Positions 1-9,213 of a DNA stretch of 64,000 nt are shown here, one piece after another. The stretch spans positions 31,806-95,805 of the forward strand of contig JAIBEY010000010.1 of the NCBI GenBank assembly GCA_019459525.1, in the 5' to 3' direction. Both the position numbers and the translations under genes were made by a program. Source of the stretch: Prolixibacteraceae bacterium (lineage in GTDB: Bacteria; Bacteroidota; Bacteroidia; Bacteroidales; Prolixibacteraceae). Below the pieces are notes generated by a model that did not search any database, was not told the DNA's origin, and saw only the letters and a list, made by a program, of their open reading frames with translations. Within the stretch, counting starts at the first letter, position 1, and each line of letters starts with the position of its first letter.

Positions 1-1377
1 TGTTTCCATATTGATTTGGCGTGCTGACCATATCATTAATCCGTTAATTGGATTGTTTCCGCCGTATCCCTGACCAAGCAAGTTGTCACTTTGAGTTCGG
101 GTGTAGTTTGCACTCATATCAAAAGTAAAATATTCATTCAATTTCATATTGGTATTAAATTGTCCTGAATATCGCTTTTGATCGGTATTGGGAACTGTAC
201 CTGTTTGATCACGGTAAGAAAGCGAAGCGCGTGTGTTACTCTTTTCTGACTGAGATTGTACTGATATCGTGTGATTCTGTGAATAACCTGCCTGAAAAAA
301 ATCTTTTATGTTATCAGGTCTTGATATCCAGTCTGTTGCCTGCCGTACTCCATTGGTGATAGGGCTGTCATATTGTGGAAGCTTAAGTCCTACATCTAAA
401 CGTGGTCCCCATGATTCATCATAAAAGTCGTTTACCCCGTTGGACCCATCTTCCCAGCTGAATGCGTCTGTTTGTGCGAAATCCTGATATGTTGATGTGC
501 CTCCATTAGTTTTCCAATGATATTCATCACCACCATAACCTTGTCCATATTCATTTTGCAACTTGGGTAAGGTTGATACCTGGTCAACGGTAAAATTTCC
601 GTCATAGGAAACAGTTACACCTTCTTTCCCTTTACCTGATTTTGTGGTGATTAAAATTACACCTCTTCCTGCCAACATACCATAGATAGCAGCAGAACCT
701 CCTTTTAAAACAGATATTGACTCAATATCTTCCGGGTTAATATCGTTCAAGCCGGACCCATAATCAACGCCACTATACGTATTGTCACCAGACCGTTTGG
801 TGTCGTTCGAGATAGGAACTCCATCCACAACGATCAAGGGTTGCTGGTCGGAGCTAAATGAGGAGTTACCCCTTATAGAAATACGGGAAGAAGCCCCAAC
901 GGTACCCCCAAACTGGTTGACCTGCACTCCGGCTACTTTTCCTGAAAGTGAACCTGTGAGGCTGATTTGGCCAGCTTGAGTGAGTTCTTCTGATTTTACT
1001 TCCTGAACAGCGTATCCCAACGATTTTTTTTCTCTTGTAATACCAAGAGCTGTGACCACAACTTCATCGACAGAGATGTTGTCAGAAACAAGACCTACAT
1101 TGATTACGCTTTGATTTCCAATCAGGACCTCCTGTGTTTTCATTCCAACAAATGTGAATACAATTGCTCTTGATTCTTGCGGAACTTTCAAGTTGTACTT
1201 CCCATCCATGTTGGTAATGGTTCCCAGGGTGGTCCCTTTCACTGATACTGAAACTCCGGGGATAGAACTGCCATCGGCGGAAGAAGTCACTTGCCCCGTG
1301 ATTTCCTTCGTTTGAGCGTTTACTAATCCTATTCCTGAAATCAGGAATAGAAAAAAACAAAATAATCTCATTTTCAT
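1..1377 (-). CDS. SusC/RagA-family TonB-dependent outer membrane protein, 5' part (runs off left edge)
   Basis: Encodes the first 459 residues of a SusC/RagA-type TonB-dependent transporter, which would import oligomers across the outer membrane with a SusD-type lipoprotein that must lie outside the window. I read a hydrophobic signal peptide ending near VNAQ, a carboxypeptidase-regulatory-like beta domain (about residues 26-105, with GVSVSVKGTTLGT and DGKYNL), then the linker DEVVVTALGITREKKSLGYA and the plug domain with LSGKVAGVQV, SIRGNSSF and PLIVVDGVPI. The plug ends in AAIYGMLAGRGVILITTKSG, where the family usually has a GSRAANG-like segment. The start is the ATG at 1377-1375; an in-frame ATG two codons later is an alternative. 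The barrel is cut off by the window edge. Substrate unknown. Family call firm. Confidence 0.93.
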   Translation of the reverse strand, partial: MKMRLFCFFLFLISGIGLVNAQTKEITGQVTSSADGSSIPGVSVSVKGTTLGTITNMDGKYNLKVPQESRAIVFTFVGMKTQEVLIGNQSVINVGLVSDNISVDEVVVTALGITREKKSLGYAVQEVKSEELTQAGQISLTGSLSGKVAGVQVNQFGGTVGASSRISIRGNSSFSSDQQPLIVVDGVPISNDTKRSGDNTYSGVDYGSGLNDINPEDIESISVLKGGSAAIYGMLAGRGVILITTKSGKGKEGVTVSYDGNFTVDQVSTLPKLQNEYGQGYGGDEYHWKTNGGTSTYQDFAQTDAFSWEDGSNGVNDFYDESWGPRLDVGLKLPQYDSPITNGVRQATDWISRPDNIKDFFQAGYSQNHTISVQSQSEKSNTRASLSYRDQTGTVPNTDQKRYSGQFNTNMKLNEYFTFDMSANYTRTQSDNLLGQGYGGNNPINGLMIWSARQINMET

Positions 1378-1996
1378 AGATTTCCGTTTATGTAATTAAT
1401 TAAATAAAACTTTAACTTTAACAAATCTTTCAGAGGGGGGTAGAAAGATATGGAATCGAGCGATTGATATATGTTTGGCTTTGAATAAGCAATGTTCAAC
1501 CCTTCGTCAAAATAAATGTCTATAATTTGAATAAAGTATGAATTTTGTCATAATTGACGTTCTTTTCTGTCAAATCGATATTTCATGTGGTTATAAAATA
1601 TCAAAATGAAATGAATGAACAAATGTCAATTAATGTACAGATTCAATAAATGAGCAATGCCATATATCTATCTGATGGATATTTGCAAAAAATAGACTTT
1701 GCTCTATCCCAATTAACGGTGTAAAGTAAATGCCTCTCTTTTGTCACCTTCCTGTTTTTTAGTAACTTAATGAGGGTATAATGTTATGTTCTGATTGTTG
1801 CTGGAAATTAACATTGGGAAACACAATTAGTAGATTTACTTCAACGACTACTCCTCTTTTCTGTTATTCGGGGCATGTGGATGGATATCATTACGGTATG
1901 ATTTCGAAACAAACTCCACGTTTGTACTTCCTTCTAATTTGTAATAGTTTGCTATCTTTGCCCGAAATTTTTTAATTTTTAATTAGAAATAACCAA
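1378..1996. other. Divergent intergenic region between the SusC-like gene and lysS
   Basis: About 620 AT-rich bases separate the two divergent genes. The only clear signal is a TAnnTTTG-type -7 box facing lysS at 1953-1960. A 64-codon open frame at 1781-1975 has no recognisable protein features and I do not regard it as a gene. I saw no tRNA, strong hairpin or repeat. A promoter for the SusC-like gene must lie here, but no full consensus stands out on the minus strand. Confidence 0.6.
1953..1960 (+). promoter_or_regulatory. Bacteroidetes -7 promoter box for lysS
   Basis: TATCTTTG matches the Bacteroidetes sigma-ABfr -7 consensus TAnnTTTG exactly. It lies 36 bp before the lysS ATG, giving a leader of about 30 nt. 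No TTTG is found at the expected -33 spacing, so only half of the consensus is supported. Confidence 0.55.
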
Positions 1997-3721
1997 ATGA
2001 GCATATCTGAATTAAGCGAACAGGAAATTATCAGAAGAAATTCCTTGCAGAAGATGAAGGAAATGGGTATCGATCCTTATCCCGCAGCTGAATTCCCCGT
2101 AAATGTTACCACTTCTGAAATAAAAGAAAAATATAATCCAGAGCTGAATAATTATCAGGATGTTGTGCTTGCAGGCCGCATCATGAGCCGTCGAATTATG
2201 GGAAAAGCCTCGTTTGCTGAAATACAGGATTCAACCGGTCGTATTCAGTTGTATATCAATCGCGATGAAATTTGCCCGGATGAAGATAAGGCTCTTTACA
2301 ACGACGTATTTAAAAAATTGCTCGATATTGGCGATGTGGTTGGTGTTAAGGGTTATACCTTTATTACACAGATGGGCGAACTTTCAGTTCATGTTAAAGA
2401 AATGGTTGTACTGAGCAAATCGTTGCGCCCGTTGCCTATCGTAAAAGAGAAGGACGGACAATTGTTTGACGCGGTTACCGATCCTGAAATGCGTTACCGC
2501 CAACGATATGTTGATTTGATTGTTAATCCGCAGGTGAAAGATACGTTTATCAAACGGTCGAAAATCATTAACACCATGCGCCAGTTTTTCAACGAGCAAG
2601 GTTATCTTGAAGTTGAAACACCAATTCTGCAATCTATTCCCGGAGGTGCAACTGCACGTCCGTTTATCACGCATCACAATGCCTTAAATATTCCGCTTTA
2701 CTTGCGTATTGCCAACGAACTTTATCTGAAACGCCTGATTGTGGGCGGTTTTGATGGTGTTTACGAGTTTGCCAAAGACTTCCGCAACGAAGGTATGGAC
2801 CGCACACACAACCCGGAGTTCACTGTAATGGAAATTTATGTAGCTTATAAAGACTACAAATGGATGATGAACTTTACAGAAGAAATGATCGAACGGGTTG
2901 CATTGGCATTGCATGGAACCACCAAGGTACAACTTGGCGAAGTGGAAATTGACTACAAACGCCCTTTCAAACGGGTGACGATGTACGATGCCATTAAAGA
3001 ACATACCGGTTTTGATATTTCAGGCAAGTCGGAAGACGAACTTCGTGATATTTGCAAGCAGTTGGGTATCGAAACCGATAAAACCATGGGTAAGGGCAAG
3101 ATGATTGATGAGATTTTTGGCGAAAAGTGTGAGCATAATTACATTCAGCCAACTTTTATTATTGATTATCCGGTTGAAATGTCGCCACTGACCAAGAAAC
3201 ACCGTTCAGTTGAGGGATTGACCGAGCGTTTTGAACTGATGGTAAATGGGAAAGAATTGGCCAACGCTTATTCTGAATTGAATGACCCGATTGACCAGCG
3301 CGAACGCTTTGAAGATCAGATGAAACTGTCGGAAAAAGGTGACGATGAGGCCATGTTTATTGATCAGGATTTCTTGCGCGCATTGGAGTACGGAATGCCC
3401 CCTACTTCAGGAATGGGGATTGGTATCGATCGCCTTACCATGTTTATGACTAATAATTTATCGATTCAGGACGTGCTATTCTTCCCCCAGATGAAACCTG
3501 AAAAAGCCGCTGAAACCAACGATCCGGACGAAAAATTCCTGGAATTGGGTATTCCGGCTGAATGGATTGACGTAATCCGGAAAATAGGGTTAAAAAAAGT
3601 TAAAGATTTAAAAGAGGTTAAAGCAGGCAAATTTTTTAACGACATTTGTGGATTCAATAAAAAAAATAAACTGGGTTTAGACAACCCATCAATGGAAGAT
3701 ATAAACAAATGGTTGTCTTAA
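1997..3721 (+). CDS. lysS: Lysyl-tRNA synthetase, class II
   Basis: Charges tRNA-Lys with lysine in the cytoplasm, using ATP. The 574-residue protein has an N-terminal OB-fold anticodon-binding domain (about residues 55-145), a class II catalytic core with motif 2 [15 protein letters not shown] (about 262-276) and motif 3 [12 protein letters not shown] (about 472-483). It also has a C-terminal extension of some 70 residues (from about 505, ending INKWLS), which makes it longer than the roughly 505 residues of E. coli LysRS; to my knowledge such extensions are common in Bacteroidetes. First gene of a tight plus-strand run with gpsA and pgi, an order conserved in Bacteroides. The start has a -7 box upstream and no strong Shine-Dalgarno. 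Identification is secure. Confidence 0.98.
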   Translation: MSISELSEQEIIRRNSLQKMKEMGIDPYPAAEFPVNVTTSEIKEKYNPELNNYQDVVLAGRIMSRRIMGKASFAEIQDSTGRIQLYINRDEICPDEDKALYNDVFKKLLDIGDVVGVKGYTFITQMGELSVHVKEMVVLSKSLRPLPIVKEKDGQLFDAVTDPEMRYRQRYVDLIVNPQVKDTFIKRSKIINTMRQFFNEQGYLEVETPILQSIPGGATARPFITHHNALNIPLYLRIANELYLKRLIVGGFDGVYEFAKDFRNEGMDRTHNPEFTVMEIYVAYKDYKWMMNFTEEMIERVALALHGTTKVQLGEVEIDYKRPFKRVTMYDAIKEHTGFDISGKSEDELRDICKQLGIETDKTMGKGKMIDEIFGEKCEHNYIQPTFIIDYPVEMSPLTKKHRSVEGLTERFELMVNGKELANAYSELNDPIDQRERFEDQMKLSEKGDDEAMFIDQDFLRALEYGMPPTSGMGIGIDRLTMFMTNNLSIQDVLFFPQMKPEKAAETNDPDEKFLELGIPAEWIDVIRKIGLKKVKDLKEVKAGKFFNDICGFNKKNKLGLDNPSMEDINKWLS

Positions 3722-3738
3722 ATTCAGGAAAAGGGGAC

Positions 3739-4734
3739 ATGTTTGCAAACTCAAAAATAGCAATACTCGGGAGTGGAAGTTGGGCTACGGCATTGGCAAA
3801 AATACTTTTGCATAATGTTGATAGTATTAATTGGTATTTTAGGAGTTCTGACAATGTAGAACAATTCAACCGTTTTAAACACAACCCCAATTATCTTCGT
3901 GGGGTTGAGTTTGATGTAAACCGTATTCATTTTTTTACCGATATTAATCAGGCTGTTGAGGATGTTGATATCATCATTCTTGCTATCCCTTCTGCTTTTC
4001 TGAAAGATGCCATGTCTGATTTGAAAGTGGATCTGAACAACAAGTTTATCGTATCGGCTATTAAAGGGATTGTTCCCGAAGATAACCTGATTGTAGGTCA
4101 ATACCTTCATCAGTTTTTCAATATTCCGTATGAACGGATCGGTGTTATTGCAGGGCCTTGCCATGCCGAAGAAGTAGCCCTAGAGCGGTTGTCGTACCTA
4201 ACGATTGCCTGTCCGGATGTGAAAAAAGCCCGCGCATTTGCTTTTCGTTTGGAATGCCCTTACATCCGCACACACGTTTCTGACGATATTTATGGAACCG
4301 AATATGCCTCGGTCCTCAAAAATATTGTGGCCATTGCTTCCGGAATTGTGCACGGGTTGCGTTACGGCGATAATTTCCAGGCCGTGTTGATTTCGAACGC
4401 TATTCAGGAAATTAAACGTTTTGTCGATAAAGTTCACCCCATCACCCGTGATATTAAAAGCTCGGCTTATCTGGGCGATTTGCTTGTTACAGCTTATTCA
4501 CAGTTTTCGCGTAACCGCACTTTTGGAACGATGATAGGGAAAGGCTATTCCGTGCGAACAGCCCAACTCGAAATGCACATGATTGCCGAAGGGTATTATG
4601 CAGCAAAATCCATTAAGGAAATCAACGAAGAATTCCGGGTAAATATGCCCATTGCCGAAGCTGTTTATAACATCTTGTACGAGAATATTTCCCCCGCCAT
4701 CGAAATTCGATTGTTAACCGAAAACCTTAGATAA
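3739..4734 (+). CDS. gpsA: NAD(P)-dependent glycerol-3-phosphate dehydrogenase
   Basis: Reduces dihydroxyacetone phosphate to sn-glycerol 3-phosphate for phospholipid synthesis. The Rossmann dinucleotide-binding loop ILGSGSWATALAK opens the protein. It is followed by SAIKGI, the conserved AGPCHAEEVA segment, and the C-terminal substrate-domain block LKNIVAIASGIVHGLRYGDN with FSRNRTFG. I chose the ATG at 3739, which gives 331 residues, begins ten residues before the first glycine of the nucleotide-binding loop and is preceded by a purine-rich AGGAAAAGGGG tract. An in-frame ATG at 3709 would overlap the lysS stop by 13 nt and add a non-conserved leader. Lies between lysS and pgi, almost certainly co-transcribed. 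Confidence 0.96.
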   Translation: MFANSKIAILGSGSWATALAKILLHNVDSINWYFRSSDNVEQFNRFKHNPNYLRGVEFDVNRIHFFTDINQAVEDVDIIILAIPSAFLKDAMSDLKVDLNNKFIVSAIKGIVPEDNLIVGQYLHQFFNIPYERIGVIAGPCHAEEVALERLSYLTIACPDVKKARAFAFRLECPYIRTHVSDDIYGTEYASVLKNIVAIASGIVHGLRYGDNFQAVLISNAIQEIKRFVDKVHPITRDIKSSAYLGDLLVTAYSQFSRNRTFGTMIGKGYSVRTAQLEMHMIAEGYYAAKSIKEINEEFRVNMPIAEAVYNILYENISPAIEIRLLTENLR

Positions 4735-4753
4735 ATTCTTAGATTAAAGTAAA

Positions 4754-6097
4754 ATGGAAAAGATTTCTTTAAATTTTAATAAGACTTTTGATTTTATTTC
4801 AAAAGACTCGATTTTCTCATACAAAGAGGAGATCGAGAACCACAATCGCGCCCTTTTCAATAAAACCGGAAAAGGAAATGATTTTTTAGGTTGGACAACC
4901 CTGCCAACTTCAATTACCGATGCTGAGCTGGCCGATTTTGAAGCAACAGCGGCCAAACTGGTTGCCAAAAACATCGATATTTTTGTTGTAATCGGCATCG
5001 GAGGTTCTTACCTTGGTGCAAAAGCTGTGGTTGACGCACTGTCTGACAGTTTCGCGCACCTGAAAGAGCGTAAAAATCCGTTTATTCTGTTTGCCGGGCA
5101 AAACATCAGTGAAGATTACCTGTTCGAATTGCGCGAGTTGCTGAAAACCAAAGAGTATGCGATGGCCGTGATTTCCAAATCGGGAACTACTACCGAGCCA
5201 GCTTTGGCTTTTCGCTTGTTGAAACAGGACATTGAAGAAAAATATGGCAAAGCTGAGGCAAATGACCGCATTGTAGCTATCACCGATGCCAGCAAGGGCG
5301 CTTTACGCTCGTTGTCCACTACCGAAGGATATAAAACTTTTGTTATTCCTGATGATGTGGGTGGCCGTTATTCGGTTCTCACTCCCGTTGGATTATTAGC
5401 CATTGCTGTTGCCGGATTCGATATCCGTGCTTTGGTTAAAGGTGCTGTTGATATGCAAAAAGCTTCCGGAGTGGATGTTCCGTTTGAAGAAAACCTTCCT
5501 GCTCAATATGCTGCTGTTCGCAACGAATTGTACAAAAACGGAAAGTCAGTTGAAATTCTGGTGAACTACAATCCGAAACTTCATTTCCTTGCTGAATGGT
5601 GGAAACAGCTTTACGGCGAAAGTGAAGGAAAAGAAAATAAAGGCATTTTCCCTGCTGCGGTCGATTTCTCTTCAGACTTACATTCTATGGGACAATACAT
5701 TCAGGAAGGTGAGCGCACTTTGTTCGAAACCGTTCTGTCAGTTGCCAGCCCCGATCGTGAAGTTCGTATTCCAACTGATGCCGATGATTTGGACGGTTTG
5801 AATTTCCTTGCGGGAAAACGTGTTGATGAAGTAAATAAAATGGCCGAATTAGGGACCATGCTGGCCCATGTGGATGGCGGAGTTCCAAACATTCAGGTTG
5901 TTATGCCTAAGCTGAACGAATATTATCTGGGTCAGTTAATTTATTTCTTTGAATTGGCATGTGGAATGAGTGGATATACACTGGGTGTAAATCCATTCGA
6001 TCAGCCTGGAGTTGAGGCTTACAAAAAGAACATGTTTGCACTGCTCGAAAAACCGGGTTTTGAAGAAGCAACAAAAGCGATTAAAAAACGGTTGTAA
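4754..6097 (+). CDS. pgi: Glucose-6-phosphate isomerase
   Basis: Interconverts glucose 6-phosphate and fructose 6-phosphate in glycolysis and gluconeogenesis. The 447-residue protein is of the short bacterial type. The two SIS halves are recognisable: [18 protein letters not shown] in the first, [18 protein letters not shown] and [15 protein letters not shown] after it. Expected catalytic residues are visible: the glutamate in [12 protein letters not shown], the histidine in SDLHSMGQY and a lysine in [10 protein letters not shown]. Starts 19 bp after gpsA and is followed by a hairpin plus T-run, so it looks like the last gene of the lysS-gpsA-pgi unit. Confidence 0.98.
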   Translation: MEKISLNFNKTFDFISKDSIFSYKEEIENHNRALFNKTGKGNDFLGWTTLPTSITDAELADFEATAAKLVAKNIDIFVVIGIGGSYLGAKAVVDALSDSFAHLKERKNPFILFAGQNISEDYLFELRELLKTKEYAMAVISKSGTTTEPALAFRLLKQDIEEKYGKAEANDRIVAITDASKGALRSLSTTEGYKTFVIPDDVGGRYSVLTPVGLLAIAVAGFDIRALVKGAVDMQKASGVDVPFEENLPAQYAAVRNELYKNGKSVEILVNYNPKLHFLAEWWKQLYGESEGKENKGIFPAAVDFSSDLHSMGQYIQEGERTLFETVLSVASPDREVRIPTDADDLDGLNFLAGKRVDEVNKMAELGTMLAHVDGGVPNIQVVMPKLNEYYLGQLIYFFELACGMSGYTLGVNPFDQPGVEAYKKNMFALLEKPGFEEATKAIKKRL

Positions 6098-6121
6098 TCC
6101 GAAAATTACCATAACTTGCAA

Positions 6122-6156
6122 AAGAGAAATCTCCTTGTTGAGGTTTCTCTTTTTTA
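6122..6156 (+). terminator. Rho-independent terminator after pgi
   Basis: An inverted repeat of AGAGAAA and TTTCTCT, extended by CCT/AGG across a 3-nt bulge, is followed directly by a run of T (CTTTTTTA). It lies 25 bp after the pgi stop and just before the next ATG at 6165, so it should separate pgi from the permease gene. Confidence 0.75.
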
Positions 6157-6164
6157 GTATAGAA

Positions 6165-7085
6165 ATGACTGAATTAAAATCAGAAGAGTGGAAAGGATAT
6201 GTTTATGCCTTGGTTGGCACCATTGCCTTTTCGAGCCTTTATGTCTTTAGCAAAGCGGGTCTAAATCAGGTTGAACTTGCGCAGTTTGGACTTTATTATT
6301 TTGGAATCGGGTTCCTGATTAATCTGATTTTTATTCTTATTTCAGGAAAAATTAAACAGATACCAGCCATTCCAAGGAAGGTATGGGGTTTGCTGGTTCT
6401 GCTTGGTGCGATTGATATTCTTTCCAATGTCACGTTTTTTATGTCCATCCGGGCAATATCCGATCCGGCAGTTACCTCCTTCTTGGGAAACTTGTTTCCG
6501 GTTTTCATGAGTTTGCTGGGGATCACTTTTCTGAAGGAACGCTTTACCTGGCTGGAAGCCCTGGGCGCTTTTATGGCTATTGCCGGAGCGTTTCTGATTA
6601 GTTATACGGGCGACCTCGATTGGCGGAAAATATTGATTCCGGGGACCGGATTGGTGGTGATTAATACTTTTTTTGCGGCATCACTCTCCATAATTGTTAA
6701 GAAGAATGTACAAAAAGCTAGTCCGGAGGTGTTTAATCTGAATTCCAATGGCTGGATTTTTCTATTCTTTCTGGGTTATTTTCTTTGGAGCGGTCAGCCG
6801 GTTTCCATACCTGATAATGCGCTGTATAATATCACCTTGGGCGCGTTCTTTGGTTCTTTTGTTGGCATTTTATCGTTTTATTATTCCTATCGCTACATTG
6901 CGGCTTCTCGTTCTTCAATTATTCAAAGCTTAAAGGGAATCTTTGTGCTGATCATTGCCTATCTTTTCTTCGGAAATTTTCCTCTCGGCATTCAGCTTTG
7001 GGGTGGTGGAATTACTGTTTCAGGGGTAATTATAATGACCATGGCACAGGCCGGATTGATTCGGGTGGGGCGGAAGCATGGATGA
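6165..7085 (+). CDS. EamA/DMT-superfamily permease
   Basis: A 306-residue integral membrane protein of the drug/metabolite transporter superfamily. It shows about ten hydrophobic helices arranged as two EamA halves (roughly residues 10-140 and 155-300), with the typical end-of-half segments LGNLFPVFMSLLGITFLKERFTW and SIIQSLKGIFVLIIAYLFFG. Substrate cannot be read from sequence; relatives export amino acids, metabolites or drugs. The ATG at 6165 was chosen because it follows the pgi terminator and gives a short cytoplasmic leader MTELKSEEWKG before the first helix. A longer in-frame reading from 6012 would overlap pgi. Convergent with the sugar kinase downstream. Confidence 0.88.
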   Translation: MTELKSEEWKGYVYALVGTIAFSSLYVFSKAGLNQVELAQFGLYYFGIGFLINLIFILISGKIKQIPAIPRKVWGLLVLLGAIDILSNVTFFMSIRAISDPAVTSFLGNLFPVFMSLLGITFLKERFTWLEALGAFMAIAGAFLISYTGDLDWRKILIPGTGLVVINTFFAASLSIIVKKNVQKASPEVFNLNSNGWIFLFFLGYFLWSGQPVSIPDNALYNITLGAFFGSFVGILSFYYSYRYIAASRSSIIQSLKGIFVLIIAYLFFGNFPLGIQLWGGGITVSGVIIMTMAQAGLIRVGRKHG

Positions 7086-7145
7086 GCGGTTTGATTGTTT
7101 TTTGTATAACCTTCAAACCATAAAAAAAAATCGGCAAATTTATCG

Positions 7146-8072
7146 CTACTGGTGAAATCTTACTGCATTTCGGTTGTGTGGGATAGTCATAAAATTCAGG
7201 ATTTCTTCTTTGCTCATTAATGAGGTGGCTCCGGTTGTTGTAGCAACCATGGCCCCTGCGGCATTACCAAATTGTAAGGCTTCTTCTATGGGGTGTCCGT
7301 TCATGTAATAATGAACAAAACCGGCAGAGAATGCATCCCCAGAACCAACGGTATCGCCCAAGCTGATCTGGTAACCCGGATCGTAATAAAATACTTCTTC
7401 GTTGGTTAAACAGAATGCCCCTTTCGATCCAAGCGTGCAAAGGAGGATGTCGAGCTTATATTTTTCGATAACTTCCAGTGCCAGATCTTTCAGGTTTTCA
7501 TTTTTTAAATTCAGTAAATCTTTGGTGACCAACAGTTCTTCATCGTTGGTCTTCAGTATGTTTGCCATAGTCAGGCTGTCTTCAACAGTGGTGGCGGTAT
7601 AGCATTTCTTTCGAAGGTTGATGTCGAGAAATTTGACCACGTTGGGCGATTCATGAATCAGTTCGCGCAGCGTATTTTTCGATATACCATAGCGCTGAAC
7701 CAACGTGCCAAAACAAACACAATCAGCTTCGCTAAAAGCTTCAATCATTTCGGTATTAATTTCGATGTGATCGTAAGCAACATCGGTAATAATATTAAAA
7801 TCAGGATTTCCGTTATCGTCAATCTTCACCTTTACCGAGCCGGTTGGAAACTGGTAATCGGTTTGAATATTTTCGTCAGAAACCCCCAGTCGTTTAAGTG
7901 CTTCACGTGCCTCTTTCCCAGCTTTGTCGTTTCCAACTTTACTAAGTAGGGTGCCTGTATCGCCAAAGGAATTTATCCGGTAAATAAAATTGGTTGGCGC
8001 TCCTCCCAAAACTTTACCATTTGGAAGTAAGTCCCATAATAATTCTCCAAAAGCCGCAATTTTTTTTTGCAT
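7146..8072 (-). CDS. PfkB-family sugar kinase, fructokinase-like
   Basis: Predicted cytoplasmic ATP-dependent kinase of the ribokinase/PfkB family. The N-terminal part has the sugar-binding motif GGAPTNFIYRINSFG (about residues 24-38). The C-terminal part has the anion-hole and catalytic-base motif GDTVGSGDAFSAGF, with the serine variant of the usual DTxGAGD. Length of 308 residues is normal. I chose the ATG at 8072 because AAGGAAG lies a few bases upstream; a longer reading from 8159 adds a non-conserved leader. Stand-alone gene, convergent with the EamA permease. Fructose is the likely substrate by overall resemblance, but the exact sugar is inference. Confidence 0.85.
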   Translation of the reverse strand: MQKKIAAFGELLWDLLPNGKVLGGAPTNFIYRINSFGDTGTLLSKVGNDKAGKEAREALKRLGVSDENIQTDYQFPTGSVKVKIDDNGNPDFNIITDVAYDHIEINTEMIEAFSEADCVCFGTLVQRYGISKNTLRELIHESPNVVKFLDINLRKKCYTATTVEDSLTMANILKTNDEELLVTKDLLNLKNENLKDLALEVIEKYKLDILLCTLGSKGAFCLTNEEVFYYDPGYQISLGDTVGSGDAFSAGFVHYYMNGHPIEEALQFGNAAGAMVATTTGATSLMSKEEILNFMTIPHNRNAVRFHQ

Positions 8073-8232
8073 AACTTCCTTTTTAAAGGCCGAAAGATAG
8101 AAAAAAATCAAAAATGGTAATTGACTAAAACTGTTTACTTTTAAACCAACAATAAACATCTTTGTCTTAACTGTTTTATTCGGAGAGAATAGTGACGGAA
8201 TTAAAAACTATTTAAAATTTGGTATGGCATAT

Positions 8233-8318
8233 AAAATCAAAAATTTACCCCGTCCCTTAAGGGTGATTTTTGATTTTTCGGGCTCCCTTCAGGGTTAGGG
8301 GTGAACCGAAAAATCAAA
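8233..8318. repeat. Nested inverted repeats able to form two competing hairpins
   Basis: A central arm around 8266-8281 can pair with an upstream arm or a downstream arm. AAAATCAAAAAT (8233-8244) is the exact reverse complement of ATTTTTGATTTT (8266-8277). TTTGATTTTTCGG (8269-8281) is the exact reverse complement of CCGAAAAATCAAA (8306-8318). Between the arms are CCCTTAAGGG and a CCCTTCAGGGTTAGGGG stretch that can also pair internally. The element lies between the divergent PfkB and ACP phosphodiesterase genes. It could be a REP-like intergenic repeat or a leader-RNA switch. Confidence 0.6.
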
Positions 8319-8363
8319 GAATTGGAAATTTAAACAGTTTCTTACTTATTTGGGGCTTGTTGT

Positions 8364-8975
8364 ATGAATTATTTGGCTCATATTTATTTGTCGGGCAATG
8401 CTGACGAAATTATACTGGGAAATTTTATAGGCGATTTTGTGAAGGGAAATAAATACCTTCAATATCCGGAGCAAGTTGCTTTTGGCATACAGCTCCATCG
8501 GAGTATCGATTCGTTTACCGATAATCATGCTCACGTAAAAACATGTATTCAACTACTGAAGCCCGGTTATGGCCGTTATTCCGGAATTATTACCGATGTT
8601 TTTTTTGATCATTTCCTTGCAGCCAACTGGAACGAATATTCTGTTTTTACCTTGCGCCAGTTTGCCAGGCATGCCCATGCTGTTTTTCTTTCTAACTTTT
8701 TGTTGCTTCCTTTTCGGGTTAAGCAATTCCTTCCTTTCCTGATTCAGCATAAACGACTGGAATCGTATGCCCAACGCGAAAGTTTATTTCATGTGCTGGA
8801 AATCATGTCGCGCCGAACTTCACTTCCGGCAAATAGTGAATGGGCGATGCAGATTCTGCATCAGGAATATGACCAATTTGAAGCGCTGTTCCGAAGTTTT
8901 TTCGCTGAATTGATCACCTATGTGGAGACTGATTTTGGAATCAAAATTGACAGGCCGCATCAAATACCCGAATAG
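8364..8975 (+). CDS. Acyl carrier protein phosphodiesterase family protein
   Basis: A 203-residue protein of the AcpH (DUF479) family, HD-like hydrolases that remove the 4'-phosphopantetheine arm from acyl carrier protein. The family N-terminus is clear: MNYLAHIYLSG, then LGNFIGDFVKG and IQLHRSIDSFTDNHA, which carry the conserved His and Asp residues expected to bind metal, then DVFFDHFLAANW. No signal peptide, so cytoplasmic. Preceded by the nested inverted repeat at 8233-8318, which would lie in its leader if transcribed from upstream. Family firm; ACP as the actual substrate here is by family. Confidence 0.87.
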   Translation: MNYLAHIYLSGNADEIILGNFIGDFVKGNKYLQYPEQVAFGIQLHRSIDSFTDNHAHVKTCIQLLKPGYGRYSGIITDVFFDHFLAANWNEYSVFTLRQFARHAHAVFLSNFLLLPFRVKQFLPFLIQHKRLESYAQRESLFHVLEIMSRRTSLPANSEWAMQILHQEYDQFEALFRSFFAELITYVETDFGIKIDRPHQIPE

Positions 8976-9105
8976 AACGCAATCCTGAACGGGTTGAAAT
9001 TTTATTTATCCCATTTTTTGATGCAATCTGTTTTAGTTCCTGGCAATTTATAAGACTTCGTTCTCCATCGTTTCCAGATCCAGATACATTACGGTTCAAT
9101 CCGTT

Positions 9106-9161
9106 TTGGGGTAGATGACCGCCGGAAGTATCGAAGCGCCCAATTTCATTGGGGTAGATGA
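9106..9161. repeat. 13-bp direct repeat downstream of rodA
   Basis: TTGGGGTAGATGA occurs at 9106-9118 and again at 9149-9161, 43 bp apart, in a 238-bp stretch without genes. The second copy overlaps a small hairpin, CCCAAT/ATTGGG with loop TTC. No coding frame is supported. May be a relic or a small intergenic element; function unknown. Confidence 0.4.
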
Positions 9162-9213
9162 ATCGTTGACACTAACGGGTTAGCCGCCTGAATGTAATGA
9201 ACCTGGAAGGTTT

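Noticed and set aside
1781..1975. 64-codon frame between the SusC-like gene and lysS
   Set aside because: No ribosome-binding site or family resemblance, and it overlaps the lysS promoter box.
7088..7119. GGTTTGA/TCAAACC hairpin between the EamA and PfkB genes as a terminator
   Set aside because: Neither strand has a T-run after the stem; the following tract is A-rich on the plus strand, so it does not support termination.
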